Positions 16,453-25,896 of a DNA stretch of 64,000 nt are shown here, in pieces. The position numbers and the translations under genes are program-made. Each line of letters begins with the position of its first letter. Position 1 is the stretch's first letter. This DNA is from Dolichospermum sp. DET69 (GTDB taxonomy: Bacteria > Cyanobacteriota > Cyanobacteriia > Cyanobacteriales > Nostocaceae), in assembly GCA_017355425.1 (NCBI GenBank), contig CP070233.1, forward strand, positions 3,699,501 to 3,763,500, written 5' to 3'. Under the pieces are notes generated by a model. The model had not been told where the DNA came from. It made no database searches and was given only the letters and a program-made list of their open reading frames with translations.

Positions 16453-16656
16453 TCAAACAGGTTGAGGTATGGTTTGGGGAATTGAACCGGGTACTGTTTG
16501 GGGAATTGGTGCTGGTACTGTTTCTGGGACTGGTTCCGGGAAAGGTGGGGGAATGCTTGGCTCTTTTGGTGTAGGTTGAGGACGTGGTGGGAGGGGGTTT
16601 GGTTCAGGAGTGGGAATTTGGGGTTCGGGGATGGAAATCAATGCGGGGTTAATCAT
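16453..16656 (-). CDS. short proline-rich ORF, doubtful
   Basis: A frame from MINPALISIPEPQIPTPEP gives 67 residues made almost only of Pro, Gln, Pro-Glu and Pro-Ile repeats. The frame can be opened further to 16779, but that part is repeat DNA. It could be a small cell-wall or periplasmic spacer protein or simply low-complexity DNA. There is no clear ribosome binding site. Confidence 0.3.
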   Translation of the reverse strand: MINPALISIPEPQIPTPEPNPLPPRPQPTPKEPSIPPPFPEPVPETVPAPIPQTVPGSIPQTIPQPV

Positions 16657-16734
16657 TTTTGGTATTTGGGGTTTTGATTTTGGTGTGTTAGAGACTTCCA
16701 AGGAAAAAAATATCCCAAAATTTTTTGTAGTGCG

Positions 16735-16800
16735 GGCATCTTGCCCGCTAATAATACAAGGAGGGAACCAGATGCCCATCCCACAAGATTGGATAATCTT
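16735..16800. repeat. small repeat shared with 13095-13150
   Basis: GCGGGCATCTTGCCCGC forms a hairpin, followed by GATGCCCATCCCACAA-type sequence that also occurs at 13100-13125, where it truncates the pentapeptide gene. This is a dispersed palindromic repeat. Confidence 0.6.
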
Positions 16801-16818
16801 TTTTGTGGAGTTCTCTAG

Positions 16819-16846
16819 GGAAAAAGCCTCTCCACTGAGAGGCTTC
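16819..16846 (-). terminator. Rho-independent terminator
   Basis: Reading the minus strand, AAGCCTCTC and GAGAGGCTT form a 9-bp stem with a 4-nt loop followed by TTTTT. It lies 28 bp past the stop of the repeat protein gene and is the clearest intrinsic terminator in the window. Confidence 0.85.
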
Positions 16847-16873
16847 AGGTATAAATTTCAGATTCTCGAAATT

Positions 16874-19271
16874 TTAAACAAAGAGATTCGGAGTAATCAC
16901 AGCTAAAACTCCACCTACTGCGGACGCAACTAAGGAAACAAAAGCGGCGTTAAATAGCCACCATGCGGCATCTGCAAGGGCTTTTTTACTATCAATTGCT
17001 TGTTGTTTAGCTTGTTCTTTAATTACTTGGAGTCTTCTTTGGGTTTCTTGCTGGATGCGTTCAGCTTGGTGTAATACCCTATCCCGTGCTGATTCAATTC
17101 GATTGATAAGCTGATTAGCTTGTTCTGTGGAGATATCTGGACGAGAACTCAGGAGAGCAACTAGGGTATCTCGGTCAAATTGACTTAAGCGATCGCGCAA
17201 TGCTTCAAATCCTGCTTGGGGATCATCGAAGATTTTGGCAAAATCATGCTGAATGCCTTCATAACTGAGTTCGGGACGGTCGAGGGAGTTGAGATAGTCG
17301 CGGACTCTGCCAAAAACACTATCAACTAGCGATCGCATTTTTTGCTGAATTTGCTCGAATTGCTCAACTATGGAGTTACGTACAGATTCAATTTGGTCAA
17401 CAATTTTGTTTGCTTCGGCTTCGGAAATATCCTCACGTTGAGAAAGCAAAGCTACTAATGTGGAACGGTCAAATTTAGAAATGCGATCGCTTAAACTACC
17501 AAAACTTTCCCGGGGTGAAGATAGTAACAATTGCAAATCGCGTTTTATCCCTTCCGGATTCAGTTCTTCTTTGTTGGTGTTACGCAGGTAATTTTCTAAA
17601 TTGGCTTCAAAATCTAGCACTTGTTTAGTCGTGCGTTGGGCTAAACGTTGGGGGGCTTTAATAATATTAGCGATCGCTTGTTGTACAGAATCAATGATTT
17701 GATTAACTTGCTCTTCACTCAAATCATCGCGTCCAGCCAGCAATTTAACTAATGTTTCCCGGTCAAATTGTGATAAGCGATTACCTAATGCTAAAGCACC
17801 TTCTTTGGGGTCATGCAACAACTGTTGCAAATCTCGCTGAATCCCTTCAGGGTTGAGTTCTGCCAAATTAGTATTCCGCAGATATTCAGCTATAGCTGTT
17901 GTCGTTTGTGCATACTGTTCTTGTGCTTTTTCAGTAACTTGCTGTGGCGCTTGCAGAATATTATCTTTGACTTTTTCCAAAGAATCTAGAGTTTGATTAA
18001 TTTCTGACTCACTTAAATCTTGACGCTGACTTAATAATTGCACCAAGGTATCTCTATCAAATTGGGATAAGCGAGAGCGCAAAAGATTTATTCCGGCTTG
18101 CGGGTCTGCTAACAGCACTTGAAAATCGCGCTTAATACTTTCAGGATTGAGTTCTTCCTTGTGAGTATTCCGCAGATAATCTTCTACCCTTCCCCGCAAT
18201 TCATTAGCTTTCTGTCCGGCTTGTTCTTGCGATTGTCTAGCTTGGTCAATAATCTGATCACGACTGCTTTCGAGTTGACCAATAATATTATTAACTTCCT
18301 GTTCGCTAATATCGTGACGTTCCTGGAGTAAGGGGAAAAATGTATCCCGATTAAATTTACTCAACCGTTCTTGTAACTCTTCAAAACCCACTTCTGAATC
18401 TTCCAGCATCATGCTGAAATTGCGCTCAACTCCTTCTGGATTGAGTTCTTCTTTGTTAGCATTCCGTAAATAATCTTCTATTTGACTACGAAGTTGTTGT
18501 GATTTTTCCTGTTTTTCCGCTTGTTGCACAATTGGTAAAACTTCTTGACGAATAGTTTCTAATTGTTGCGAAATTTCTCTCACCCTGTTTTCACTAAGAT
18601 CACCCCGTTGGTTGAGTAAATTAGTCAAGTAATCTTGATTGATTGCTTCTAAATTATGGCGGAGATTACCGGGATTAGCATTAGAATCATAAATGACTTC
18701 TCTAAATTCTTCTTCAACTGTAATGCAGTTGAAATGCCAAGGGAAGGAATTGAGAATATAATCTTCTACATCTAACTTGATAGTATTCTCAGGTTGTTTT
18801 GATAATTTCTCAGAAACTTGAGTACCAAGATTACTGGCTTGCTCACTGGTTTTGCTAATGACCTGTTTCACTTGCTCAATAATTTTATTGACATCTATAT
18901 CTTGAGCTTTACTGCCAATTTTATTGAGTTCATTTGTGATTTCTTGAACATTAATGTCAGAAACATTAACTCTATCTAATACTGCTGTTCCTGCTGCACC
19001 CAAGCCATATTGAATAGCTTGATTCAGGAAACCATTGGTTTGTTTGCCATTTCCTCCACCAACAGTTATTAATTGTTGCAATTTTTCACCCAATTTTTCC
19101 GATTTCAATTCTTCTGGACTAGCAGACTTGATTAAATCAATTACTTTTCCTGTTGGATTTTGACGATTTAAAACTTGCTTCCAAGCAGCTTCCAGTTGGT
19201 CAGCAATTTTATTGATATCTGCCTGAGAAAAATCTGTCCGACTACTGATTAAATCTACAAAAGTCTGACGA
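16874..19271 (-). pseudogene. 3' part of an IS-split repeat/membrane protein gene
   Basis: Encodes about 798 residues of a protein whose 5' part is at 20800-21575. The listed long frame starts at 19108 (MKSEKLGEKLQQL), but coding sequence continues upstream without a stop to the ISH3 junction. Six repeats of about 90 residues follow. Each starts (V/L)xDYLRNTxKEELNPEGIxRD, passes through RLSQFDRDTLVxLLSQR and ends in DISExEANxIIDQIES. They are probably helical. The last 30 residues (WWLFNAAFVSLVASAVGGV) are a membrane segment. Exact removal of the IS and one 5-bp duplication restores one frame of 1057 residues. The family is not recognised and it is apparently confined to cyanobacteria. The fragment might still be translated from 19108. 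Confidence 0.85.
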
Positions 19272-19276
19272 TTGAT
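19272..19276. repeat. 5-bp target duplication, left
   Basis: TTGAT, repeated at 20800-20804, flanks the ISH3-family insertion. Confidence 0.85.
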
Positions 19277-20799
19277 CAGTAAACCAAAAAGTTTTTTCCT
19301 GAAGGGAGATCGCCAAATACTGTGTAGTATAAAATACTTTTTTATTCCCGATACTCTAATCAGCAGACATAGTATAGATAATAATTACTTATGATTAGCT
19401 GGTTAATAATTTCTTGACGCTAACCGGATGGAATATAAATGCTTTCAACGACTTGATATTTCTTCTGTAGGGCTTGAGATAAAAAGGCTAACATCTGTTT
19501 GAGTGTAAAAAGTGTGCGATAAATTAATCTACTACCTTTCCTTTTACGACTGATTTTGAGCCATAGTAGATTCACCCAGATGTTAATTAGAAGAAAGGAT
19601 ATTCCAATGAATAGTAATCTCAAGACTGGATTTTTGTTATTCGTCTTAATTCGACAAATATTTTTCAGACGATAACTGGTTTCAATGCCAAATCTTTTTC
19701 GATAATCTTGATAGATATAATTTAAATTTGTTTTGACCTTATAAGCAACATAAACAAAGTATTGAACCCCATGCTTTTTATGCTTTCCCTTTCTATATTT
19801 ACAGACGATCCATAAATCAAATGTGACAAAATCATCTTTGTCTCTTGTAATAGTATAGGTAGTTTTATAACTTTTTTTACCCTTGAGGAATTGTTTGATT
19901 CCTCCTTTTTTTCCAGTCTTGATAGCAGGCATAAGAAAGGGAATATCTAATGCCTGTAACCATCTAATTACAGGAGTATTAAAAAATCCCCTATCCAAAT
20001 AGAGTTTTTTTACATTTATTTTTAGGGATTCAAGTTCTGCTAATAAATAAGTAATTAAAGCCACACTAGTATCTAATTGGCGAACACCTCTTATTGCTAG
20101 AGTTACACGCTTATTATTACTAATAACATATAAAGTGGCATAGGCATAAAATGAATTAGTACCAGATTTAGCTTCACTTCGATATATGTAGGGTAATTCT
20201 GACGATGTTGGTTGACCATAATAACAAATTAAATTTAAATCAATCGCTATTTTCAAACACCCTTTTTTTAATCCTAAAGGAATTCGACTTTTTAATGCTT
20301 GATTTATTTGCGCTTCTAATTCCTCAAAATTGTTAATTTTATTGAGATGATATCTAATATCATTAGCTGTCGGAATATTTTTTAACAATTTAGCTGTGTT
20401 TTCAATACTGTCTCCAGTGCTGGCTGCTTTAACCAGAATCTCGAATAAAGTTTGTTGGTCACAGGCTCCTTGCGTTTCAATCGAAAAATTTTCTACTAAA
20501 CACTGAATAACCTCATCAAGAGTTTCTGAGTCGGTTAAAACGAGTTCTTCTGTAGACTCGCCCCGCGTGGCTTTTGTTAGAGATGAAACAGTCAATTTTT
20601 TCAGCCAATATGCTACACACTACTTTCATCATTTCATATTTTGATCCAGTGCAAATTATGATAACTATTTCTTATATATTTGGTATTCTATAGTACATGA
20701 GTATCTGTCGTATTTTGTTAGTGATGCCTGCTGCGTCTGTAGCAATAGCGTCAGCACTCCGTAAAAATCACTCTTTGGGAAAAACTTTTTGGTTTACTG
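19277..20799 (-). mobile_element. ISH3-family insertion sequence (1523 bp)
   Basis: Terminal inverted repeats of at least 21 bp (CAGTAAACCAAAAAGTTTTT at the left end and its complement at the right) and TTGAT target duplications set both boundaries to the base. One transposase gene fills the element. It splits a 1057-residue protein gene between Ile-Asn codons, and the reading frame is seamless after excision, so the insertion is recent and simple. Confidence 0.92.
19420..20595 (-). CDS. ISH3-family DDE transposase
   Basis: 391 residues, full length. The DDE triad candidates are Asp in KIAIDLNLICYYG, Asp in KKLYLDRGFF and Glu in KRFGIETSYRLKN. The last stretch (Y-R-K-R-F-G-I-E-T-S-Y-R) is the Y-(2)-R-(3)-E-(6)-like signature of IS4-superfamily transposases, and the conserved RSEAKSGTNSFYAYATLYVI region is typical of the ISH3 group. 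The frame is intact, so the element may still be active. The family name rests on remembered similarity. Confidence 0.9.
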   Translation of the reverse strand: MTVSSLTKATRGESTEELVLTDSETLDEVIQCLVENFSIETQGACDQQTLFEILVKAASTGDSIENTAKLLKNIPTANDIRYHLNKINNFEELEAQINQALKSRIPLGLKKGCLKIAIDLNLICYYGQPTSSELPYIYRSEAKSGTNSFYAYATLYVISNNKRVTLAIRGVRQLDTSVALITYLLAELESLKINVKKLYLDRGFFNTPVIRWLQALDIPFLMPAIKTGKKGGIKQFLKGKKSYKTTYTITRDKDDFVTFDLWIVCKYRKGKHKKHGVQYFVYVAYKVKTNLNYIYQDYRKRFGIETSYRLKNICRIKTNNKNPVLRLLFIGISFLLINIWVNLLWLKISRKRKGSRLIYRTLFTLKQMLAFLSQALQKKYQVVESIYIPSG

Positions 20800-21575
20800 T
20801 TGATATTTTCCAATAATTTACTATCACCGATATCTCGCAAATCTACATCTTTTAACAATTGGTCAAATTGATTTCTAATTTCTTTGATATCTAGTTGTGG
20901 TAACTTTAGAGAACTCAAAGAAGTTTGCAAAGTATTTCTAATACTATCAGCATCAAAACCAGAAGTTAATTCTCGACGGACTGCGGCAGTAATTTCTTCA
21001 GCGGTAGAAACCATCTGTTTCTGAGCAACATTCGCACCAATAGCAGTCGTGGCTGTACCCAGCAAACCTTGAATACCCGAAGTGACAGTGCTAACAAAAG
21101 AACCAACTATAGAACCTAGGGCATTAGAACCCAACCACATGATCACTGTGAAGTAGGTTGACCAAATAACTACACCGATTATTGCTCCTAAAAATGTACT
21201 TTGAATTAAACTCAGTTTAACCGCTAGAAAACAAGCAATAAATAATGCAATACTAGAAGAAAAAATTGCCCAAGTCCCAATCTTAGCTTCTACTTTGCGA
21301 ATACTTCCACCTAATGTTTGAGTATCATCAACATCAGAATATACACCAGTTCCTAAAGCTGAAATTCCCGAAGCTACAGAGAGATTTGTGAACAATAATT
21401 GAAAAGCAAACGCCATGAGAACACCACATAGCAATGCGACCAAAAATTTAGGACTAGAAAAAATAAATGGTGTTTGGGCTGAAGGAGTTAACACTTCACC
21501 TGTTATTCTTATAGGCGCTAATCCTAAATCTAAATAGCTCAATTGTAAATTCATTACCAAATTTGAAAACATCAT
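20800..21575 (-). pseudogene. 5' part of the IS-split repeat/membrane protein gene
   Basis: Encodes about 258 genuine residues; the frame then reads 15-16 codons into the IS end and stops at 20751. Hydrophobic segments at about residues 43-65, 96-120 and 122-150 (FLVALLCGVLMAFAFQLLF; FLGAIIGVVIWSTYFTVIMW) indicate a membrane-anchored N-terminus. A helical region with the first degenerate repeat follows (LKLPQLDIKEIRNQFDQLLK). Joined to 16874-19271 it gives the complete 1057-residue protein, with membrane segments at both ends and seven soluble repeats between. Confidence 0.85.
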
Positions 21576-21823
21576 GCTTTTCTCCTTTAATTACGAACGA
21601 TACTTACTGTTTACTTCGCTTTTCAAGTGAATAAAATCTGGTTTTATTTGAAATATGCAAATCAAATGTTATATAGGACTAATATTTGATTTTTGAAATA
21701 TACGTAGGGTGGGCATTACCCACCCTACTTAAAATTTTTTAAATATCATTTATGATTCCTATAGACAAATATTAGCTTCATTTTTTCGCTCAAGTCTTCT
21801 GCCATTCGACACATTACGCCTTA

Positions 21824-21987
21824 GAGGTTGTTTGAAAAGTATTAGATGAAACCGATAATCTCCAAAAACCTAACCCCCCTGCCCCCCTTCCCTAGGAGGG
21901 AAGGGGGGTTTCAAAGCCTCTCCCCGCTTCGGGGAGAGGTTTACAAGAGGGGTTAATTTATACCTTGAAAACTTTTAAAACATCCTC
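21824..21987. mobile_element. MITE family b, copy 1 (164 bp)
   Basis: Ends GAGGTTGTTTGAAAAGTATT and ACTTTTAAAACATCCTC are imperfect inverted repeats. TTA flanks both sides (21821-21823, 21988-21990). Inside are two strong hairpins, CCCTTCCCTAGGAGGGAAGGG and CTCTCCCCGCTTCGGGGAGAG type. Other copies are at 25307, 38503 and 63659. A 3-bp TWA duplication resembles that of some IS5-group elements. No coding potential. Confidence 0.85.
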
Positions 21988-22032
21988 TTATGAGTTTTCT
22001 GAGAAAAGTCCCCCACTTTTAAACCAGTAACA

Positions 22033-23247
22033 TTATCTAATTAACTCAGCAACTCGAATTGCCGAAGTGATAGCACCTTCATGTAAACCATCACCTAAGT
22101 AAGCTCCTGCATGGTAGGTATTGTTATCACCATTTGTCATCATAATTTCGTTTCTGTAACGGAAAGATTCAACGGTGTAAAGAGGCGTGTGGTGTTCTTG
22201 AATATGGATAATTTTTTCTTCAGCTATCAAGTGATCTAATTTAAAAGCCAGGCTGTATGCAGGTGATAATGATATGGCACAAAGCCGATTCAGATAAGCA
22301 TTATATCCCCAGCCTTTGTGAGTTTGAAAAAAATCAAATTCTGAATATTCTTTAATGCCATATCTGGCATACATTGAACTATCGGTATGAATCACTGTTT
22401 TAGCCTGGTTTTTTTGCCATGCAGAAAACCATTTAATTTCATCTTTTGTTGAGTCAGATAATAACTGGATTACCTGGTCGGGTGGCGTTGCAAAAACTAC
22501 TTTATCAAACAGATAGTTTGCATCATCTGATAGCCTAATTTGAACAGAATCAGATTGTCTATAAATTTCTGCAATATCAACATTCAGCAAGATTTCACCT
22601 TGAAAACGTTCTCGGATTTTTTCAATATAGGAATACACTCCTCCTTTAATTCTCAACCACTTAACAAATACATAATCTTGTAAAACAGGAATTACCAGTT
22701 CCGCAGGCACATTATCAATGAATTCAAAGGGGATTGAGTAACAGTACATTGTCAGTAATTTTATCCAGTCGTTACGGATAGACTGGCAGTTTAAATATTG
22801 AGATAATGATTGATTATACAGGTCTTGTCTTTGAGAAAAATGTGATCTCACCCATAGTGCAGCAGAACTAGCATAGAGAGTATTTAGCTTCAACTGTTCA
22901 ATTACTCGCTGAATTCCTGTAAAGTTATTTTGAATCATTAAACCGGAAAATAAATGATGACCATTTTGCCAGAAAATTGCTGAACCAACTTCTACTGGTT
23001 CTAATTCCACATCCAATTCTTTCATCAATTCTCGGAAATTATAAAAATTATCAGGAAATTCCAGAACACCAGCTTCTAAAAATTGGTTAGGGTCAACTTT
23101 ATTGGATTTAACATTTTTATTTAATGTCCGAATATGACCACCTAATATTGGCTGTTTTTCAAAAACTGTCACATTATGACCTTTTTTATTGAGCAGATAT
23201 GCCGTTACCATTCCGCTTGCACCACCACCAATAATTGCTATTTTCAT
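22033..23247 (-). CDS. FAD-dependent amine oxidase-like oxidoreductase
   Basis: 404 residues. The N-terminal dinucleotide-binding motif KIAIIGGGASGMVTAYLLNK continues into the FAD signature VFEKQPILGGHIRTL. ATPPDQV is the typical substrate/FAD domain junction, and the C-terminal FAD-contact region is HAGAYLGDGLHEGAITSA. It resembles NAD(P)-binding proteins of the protoporphyrinogen oxidase/desaturase superfamily. The neighbouring upstream gene, 270 bp away on the same strand, is another FAD flavoprotein, so they may act in one pathway such as lipid or isoprenoid desaturation. The substrate is unknown. Confidence 0.8.
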   Translation of the reverse strand: MKIAIIGGGASGMVTAYLLNKKGHNVTVFEKQPILGGHIRTLNKNVKSNKVDPNQFLEAGVLEFPDNFYNFRELMKELDVELEPVEVGSAIFWQNGHHLFSGLMIQNNFTGIQRVIEQLKLNTLYASSAALWVRSHFSQRQDLYNQSLSQYLNCQSIRNDWIKLLTMYCYSIPFEFIDNVPAELVIPVLQDYVFVKWLRIKGGVYSYIEKIRERFQGEILLNVDIAEIYRQSDSVQIRLSDDANYLFDKVVFATPPDQVIQLLSDSTKDEIKWFSAWQKNQAKTVIHTDSSMYARYGIKEYSEFDFFQTHKGWGYNAYLNRLCAISLSPAYSLAFKLDHLIAEEKIIHIQEHHTPLYTVESFRYRNEIMMTNGDNNTYHAGAYLGDGLHEGAITSAIRVAELIR

Positions 23248-23519
23248 ATATCATCTAGTAGGAGTCACCGAGTCAGGAGTCAGGAAGAAGGAAGAAGGAG
23301 TTAATGAACCACGTTCGCGGAGCGTCCCGGAGGGATATAGGGACGAAGGACACGAAGGAAGAAGGAAGAAGACTGTGTTTTTGAAGAAGTTTAATCATTC
23401 ATTACTTGATTTTCTAGTCTCTTTGTCTGTTGTTATATTAAAAATGAGTTCTCCTATCCATATAGGATTAAATTCTACTTGGTAAAAAAATCTACGAATT
23501 TTGTATTTTCTGATATTTA
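23248..23519. other. low-complexity spacer between two flavoprotein genes
   Basis: Contains GAAGGAAGAAGG-type purine repeats and a palindromic CACGTTCGCGGAGCGTCCC segment related to the repeats near 9330 and 34420. No gene is seen. Confidence 0.5.
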
Positions 23520-25055
23520 TTAAAGTGATAAAATCAAATCCCCTGATAATCTTTGATAAAGACTTGCCCCAGTCCAAAATGTCGGAGCAAAACCGGGATA
23601 ACCAGATGAAGCATTACAAAAATAGAAATTATTTAAAGATGTTTGATGATTTAGTCTGCCAATTCCCATATTGCCAGGAGTGAGATTGGAACCATAGGAA
23701 TTACCTTGGGGACACCAACAAAATCGCTCATTTGTTGTCGGACTACCAGTCATTTTTAAAACTAGATGTTTTCTCAGATTGGGAATATAGTTTTTTTCAA
23801 CCACATCAAGAATGAAATCTAAGATTTCTTCTTTTTTAGCTCTGTAAGCCTTTTTATCTGTTTCTTTCAAGTTTTTGAAGTAATCATAATTAGCAACGGT
23901 TAAAAATTCAATGATTTGATGTCCTTCTGGACAGTCGCCCTGATTTTCTGTTATTAATGTAGGTGTGGTAATGGCAAAACTGGGATTAGAAAAATCATGG
24001 TTTTCATACATTTGATAAAATGCGGCATTTAAATCTTGATGACCTGTATGAAAGGTATTCCATTTGCCAAAACCATAGTCTCGCAGATCAATATCTTTAA
24101 CAACGCAATAAGCCATATAATTAGATGGGGAATACTCATAATTAAGCTTGTTGCGGACTGTCTGAGAGAAGTGTTCTAATCCAATCATCTGGGCAGCTTT
24201 TTGAGGATCAATATTACAGATGATTGTTTCAGCAGTAAATTCACGAATTTGATGGGTAATTCTATCAATTGTCTCAACCCCAGTTATTGTTTTATTTATT
24301 AATTTAAAATCAGTTACTTCTTGATTGAGTAATACCTCACCACCATTTTCTTCAATCACTTTAACTAAGGAATTAATTACATACTCAAAATGTTGGGTCG
24401 GGTAAAAAGCTCCTTGTTGATATCCAGTAAACAAAATCACCCAAGCAAAAAAGGAAACTTGATCTGGGGGTAATAAAAAATCAGGCCATTGCAATGCTAA
24501 TAAAGTTTGTGCTTCTTTGGGGAGGTTGAATTTGTCGAACACATCCTGAAGCGTACTTTTAAGATACATCACGGCACAGGAAACTTCACTGAAATGTTTG
24601 AATAATTCAACCGGATTTATGGGAGGTGATAATTTTTTTACTCCCGCGCTGGTTTTTTCGACTTCCAAAATAAATTTACAAATGCTTTCGCTATCTTCGG
24701 GAAAAAGATAAGATAGCCGTCGAATTAATTCTGATGATGATGAGGGTATCTCCAGTGAATATCCTGGCATTTTCATGTGGTCAAAACCATCAGGATTGTA
24801 TCTTTCAAAGGTGACTTTTTGATCTAAATTTAGTTGCTTGAGAACCCGATTGACAGTGTATCCTTCACCGCAATCCCAAACGTAATGTAGTTGGGCATTA
24901 AATTTATATTTATTCGCAATTGTAAATGTGTGACCAAAGCCTCCTGGATGTTCATGAGCTTCCAGTATTTGCACTTTCTTCCCGGATTTTGCCATTAAAG
25001 ACCCAAATACTAATGCTGACAAGCCACTGCCGACAATTAGGTAATCCGTTTTCAT
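23520..25055 (-). CDS. phytoene desaturase/carotene isomerase-like FAD oxidoreductase
   Basis: 511 residues of the CrtI/CrtISO/retinol saturase superfamily: N-terminal MKTDYLIVGSGLSALVFGSL, the FAD loop EAHEHPGGFGHTF, and the C-terminal motif near GYPGFAPTFWTGASLYQRL. Compared with genuine CrtISO the middle is divergent, so all-trans-retinol saturase-like or other polyene/lipid chemistry is possible. The start codon is the ATGA that ends a divergent HEARO-like RNA element (25056 onward), so the native leader is displaced as at ctpA. A second flavoprotein gene follows on the same strand. Confidence 0.82.
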   Translation of the reverse strand: MKTDYLIVGSGLSALVFGSLMAKSGKKVQILEAHEHPGGFGHTFTIANKYKFNAQLHYVWDCGEGYTVNRVLKQLNLDQKVTFERYNPDGFDHMKMPGYSLEIPSSSSELIRRLSYLFPEDSESICKFILEVEKTSAGVKKLSPPINPVELFKHFSEVSCAVMYLKSTLQDVFDKFNLPKEAQTLLALQWPDFLLPPDQVSFFAWVILFTGYQQGAFYPTQHFEYVINSLVKVIEENGGEVLLNQEVTDFKLINKTITGVETIDRITHQIREFTAETIICNIDPQKAAQMIGLEHFSQTVRNKLNYEYSPSNYMAYCVVKDIDLRDYGFGKWNTFHTGHQDLNAAFYQMYENHDFSNPSFAITTPTLITENQGDCPEGHQIIEFLTVANYDYFKNLKETDKKAYRAKKEEILDFILDVVEKNYIPNLRKHLVLKMTGSPTTNERFCWCPQGNSYGSNLTPGNMGIGRLNHQTSLNNFYFCNASSGYPGFAPTFWTGASLYQRLSGDLILSL

Positions 25056-25190
25056 AAGACCTCGCGGGATAGGTGGAAATCCAGCAGAATGTGGCTGACG
25101 CGCTGTAGATACATCAGTTGAAAGCTTTACGGTCGGCGCTTTTTGCCAAAAACCAAAAGTAATAAGTTAAGTGTGCATCAAGTGAATCTA
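25056..25190 (-). ncRNA. divergent HEARO-like 3' end, copy B
   Basis: On the minus strand the sequence just before the flavoprotein start ends CCGCGAGGTCTT-ATGA, identical in its last 12 nt to the 3' end of the element at 44757. The preceding GCCAC...TTTCC-AC-TA pattern also aligns to copies A and C. Upstream of this the sequence is unrelated to them, although GCGCC/GGCGC-type pairing is possible. The 5' boundary is not visible; 25190 is arbitrary. It is either a different subfamily or a truncated copy. Confidence 0.5.
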
Positions 25191-25306
25191 ATTTTTCATG
25201 AATCCTGAGAGGTATTTAATCATCCTGAAGATAGAATTATCATTCTCAATGGCAAACCAGAATAATGGGGAAAACAATAGTTATTGCGGAAATATGCTTT
25301 GATTAA

Positions 25307-25491
25307 GAGGATGTTTTAAAAGTTTTCAAGGTATAAATTAACCCCTCTTGTAAACCTCTCCCCGAAGCGGGGTGAGGCTTTGAAACCCCCCTTCCCAGCC
25401 TTCGGCACGCTGCGCTAACGTAGGGAAGGGGGGTAGGGGGGTTAGGTTTTTGGAGATTATTGGTTTTATTTAATACTTTTCAAACACCCTC
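25307..25491. mobile_element. MITE family b, copy 2 (185 bp), inverted
   Basis: Same element as at 21824 in reverse orientation, flanked by TAA (25304-25306 and 25492-25494). The loop between its G/C hairpin arms carries an extra segment CCTTCGGCACGCTGCGCTAA, a variant of the small palindromic repeat that occurs elsewhere in the window. No coding potential. Confidence 0.85.
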
Positions 25492-25518
25492 TAAGGTAGT
25501 CAACCACAACTATGCACT

Positions 25519-25707
25519 ATGTTTATAAAAGTTCATCTAGTTGTCATTATTAATAATAATACCTTATTGGTATTTTATACGGAATCGGATTGCTGGGAGT
25601 TTCGGTTAATTAGTGCCGGTGGTCAAGTGTTTGGTGAACAGAGAATTTACTATAGTCCAGAAGCAGCAGAAAAGGCAGGACGGGAGTGGATTTATCAGGG
25701 ATACTAA
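25519..25707 (+). CDS. small cyanobacterial hypothetical protein
   Basis: A 62-residue frame. After a hydrophobic start the sequence reads YTESDCWEFRLISAGGQVFG, then RIYYSPEAAEKAGREWI. This resembles small cyanobacterial proteins of unknown function in which a Trp-Glu-Phe core precedes an EAAEKAGREWI helix. The N-terminal part (VVIINNNTLLVF) may be altered. It lies 24 bp after a MITE, so its original promoter may be lost. No function assigned. Confidence 0.5.
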   Translation: MFIKVHLVVIINNNTLLVFYTESDCWEFRLISAGGQVFGEQRIYYSPEAAEKAGREWIYQGY

Positions 25708-25896
25708 TGATGGTGGTAAATCTGTATCATTAACAATTTATGAATTAAAGTCCTAAAATTTATAGGTTACTTATTCTATGAACTGTGGCATACTTTAAGA
25801 TAGAATAAAACTCAAACCCCACAATAATAAAATATTGGTATTATCAATTTTTATACCCAGTTGAGATTAATTATTTCCTGAAAATAGAGGTGTAAC

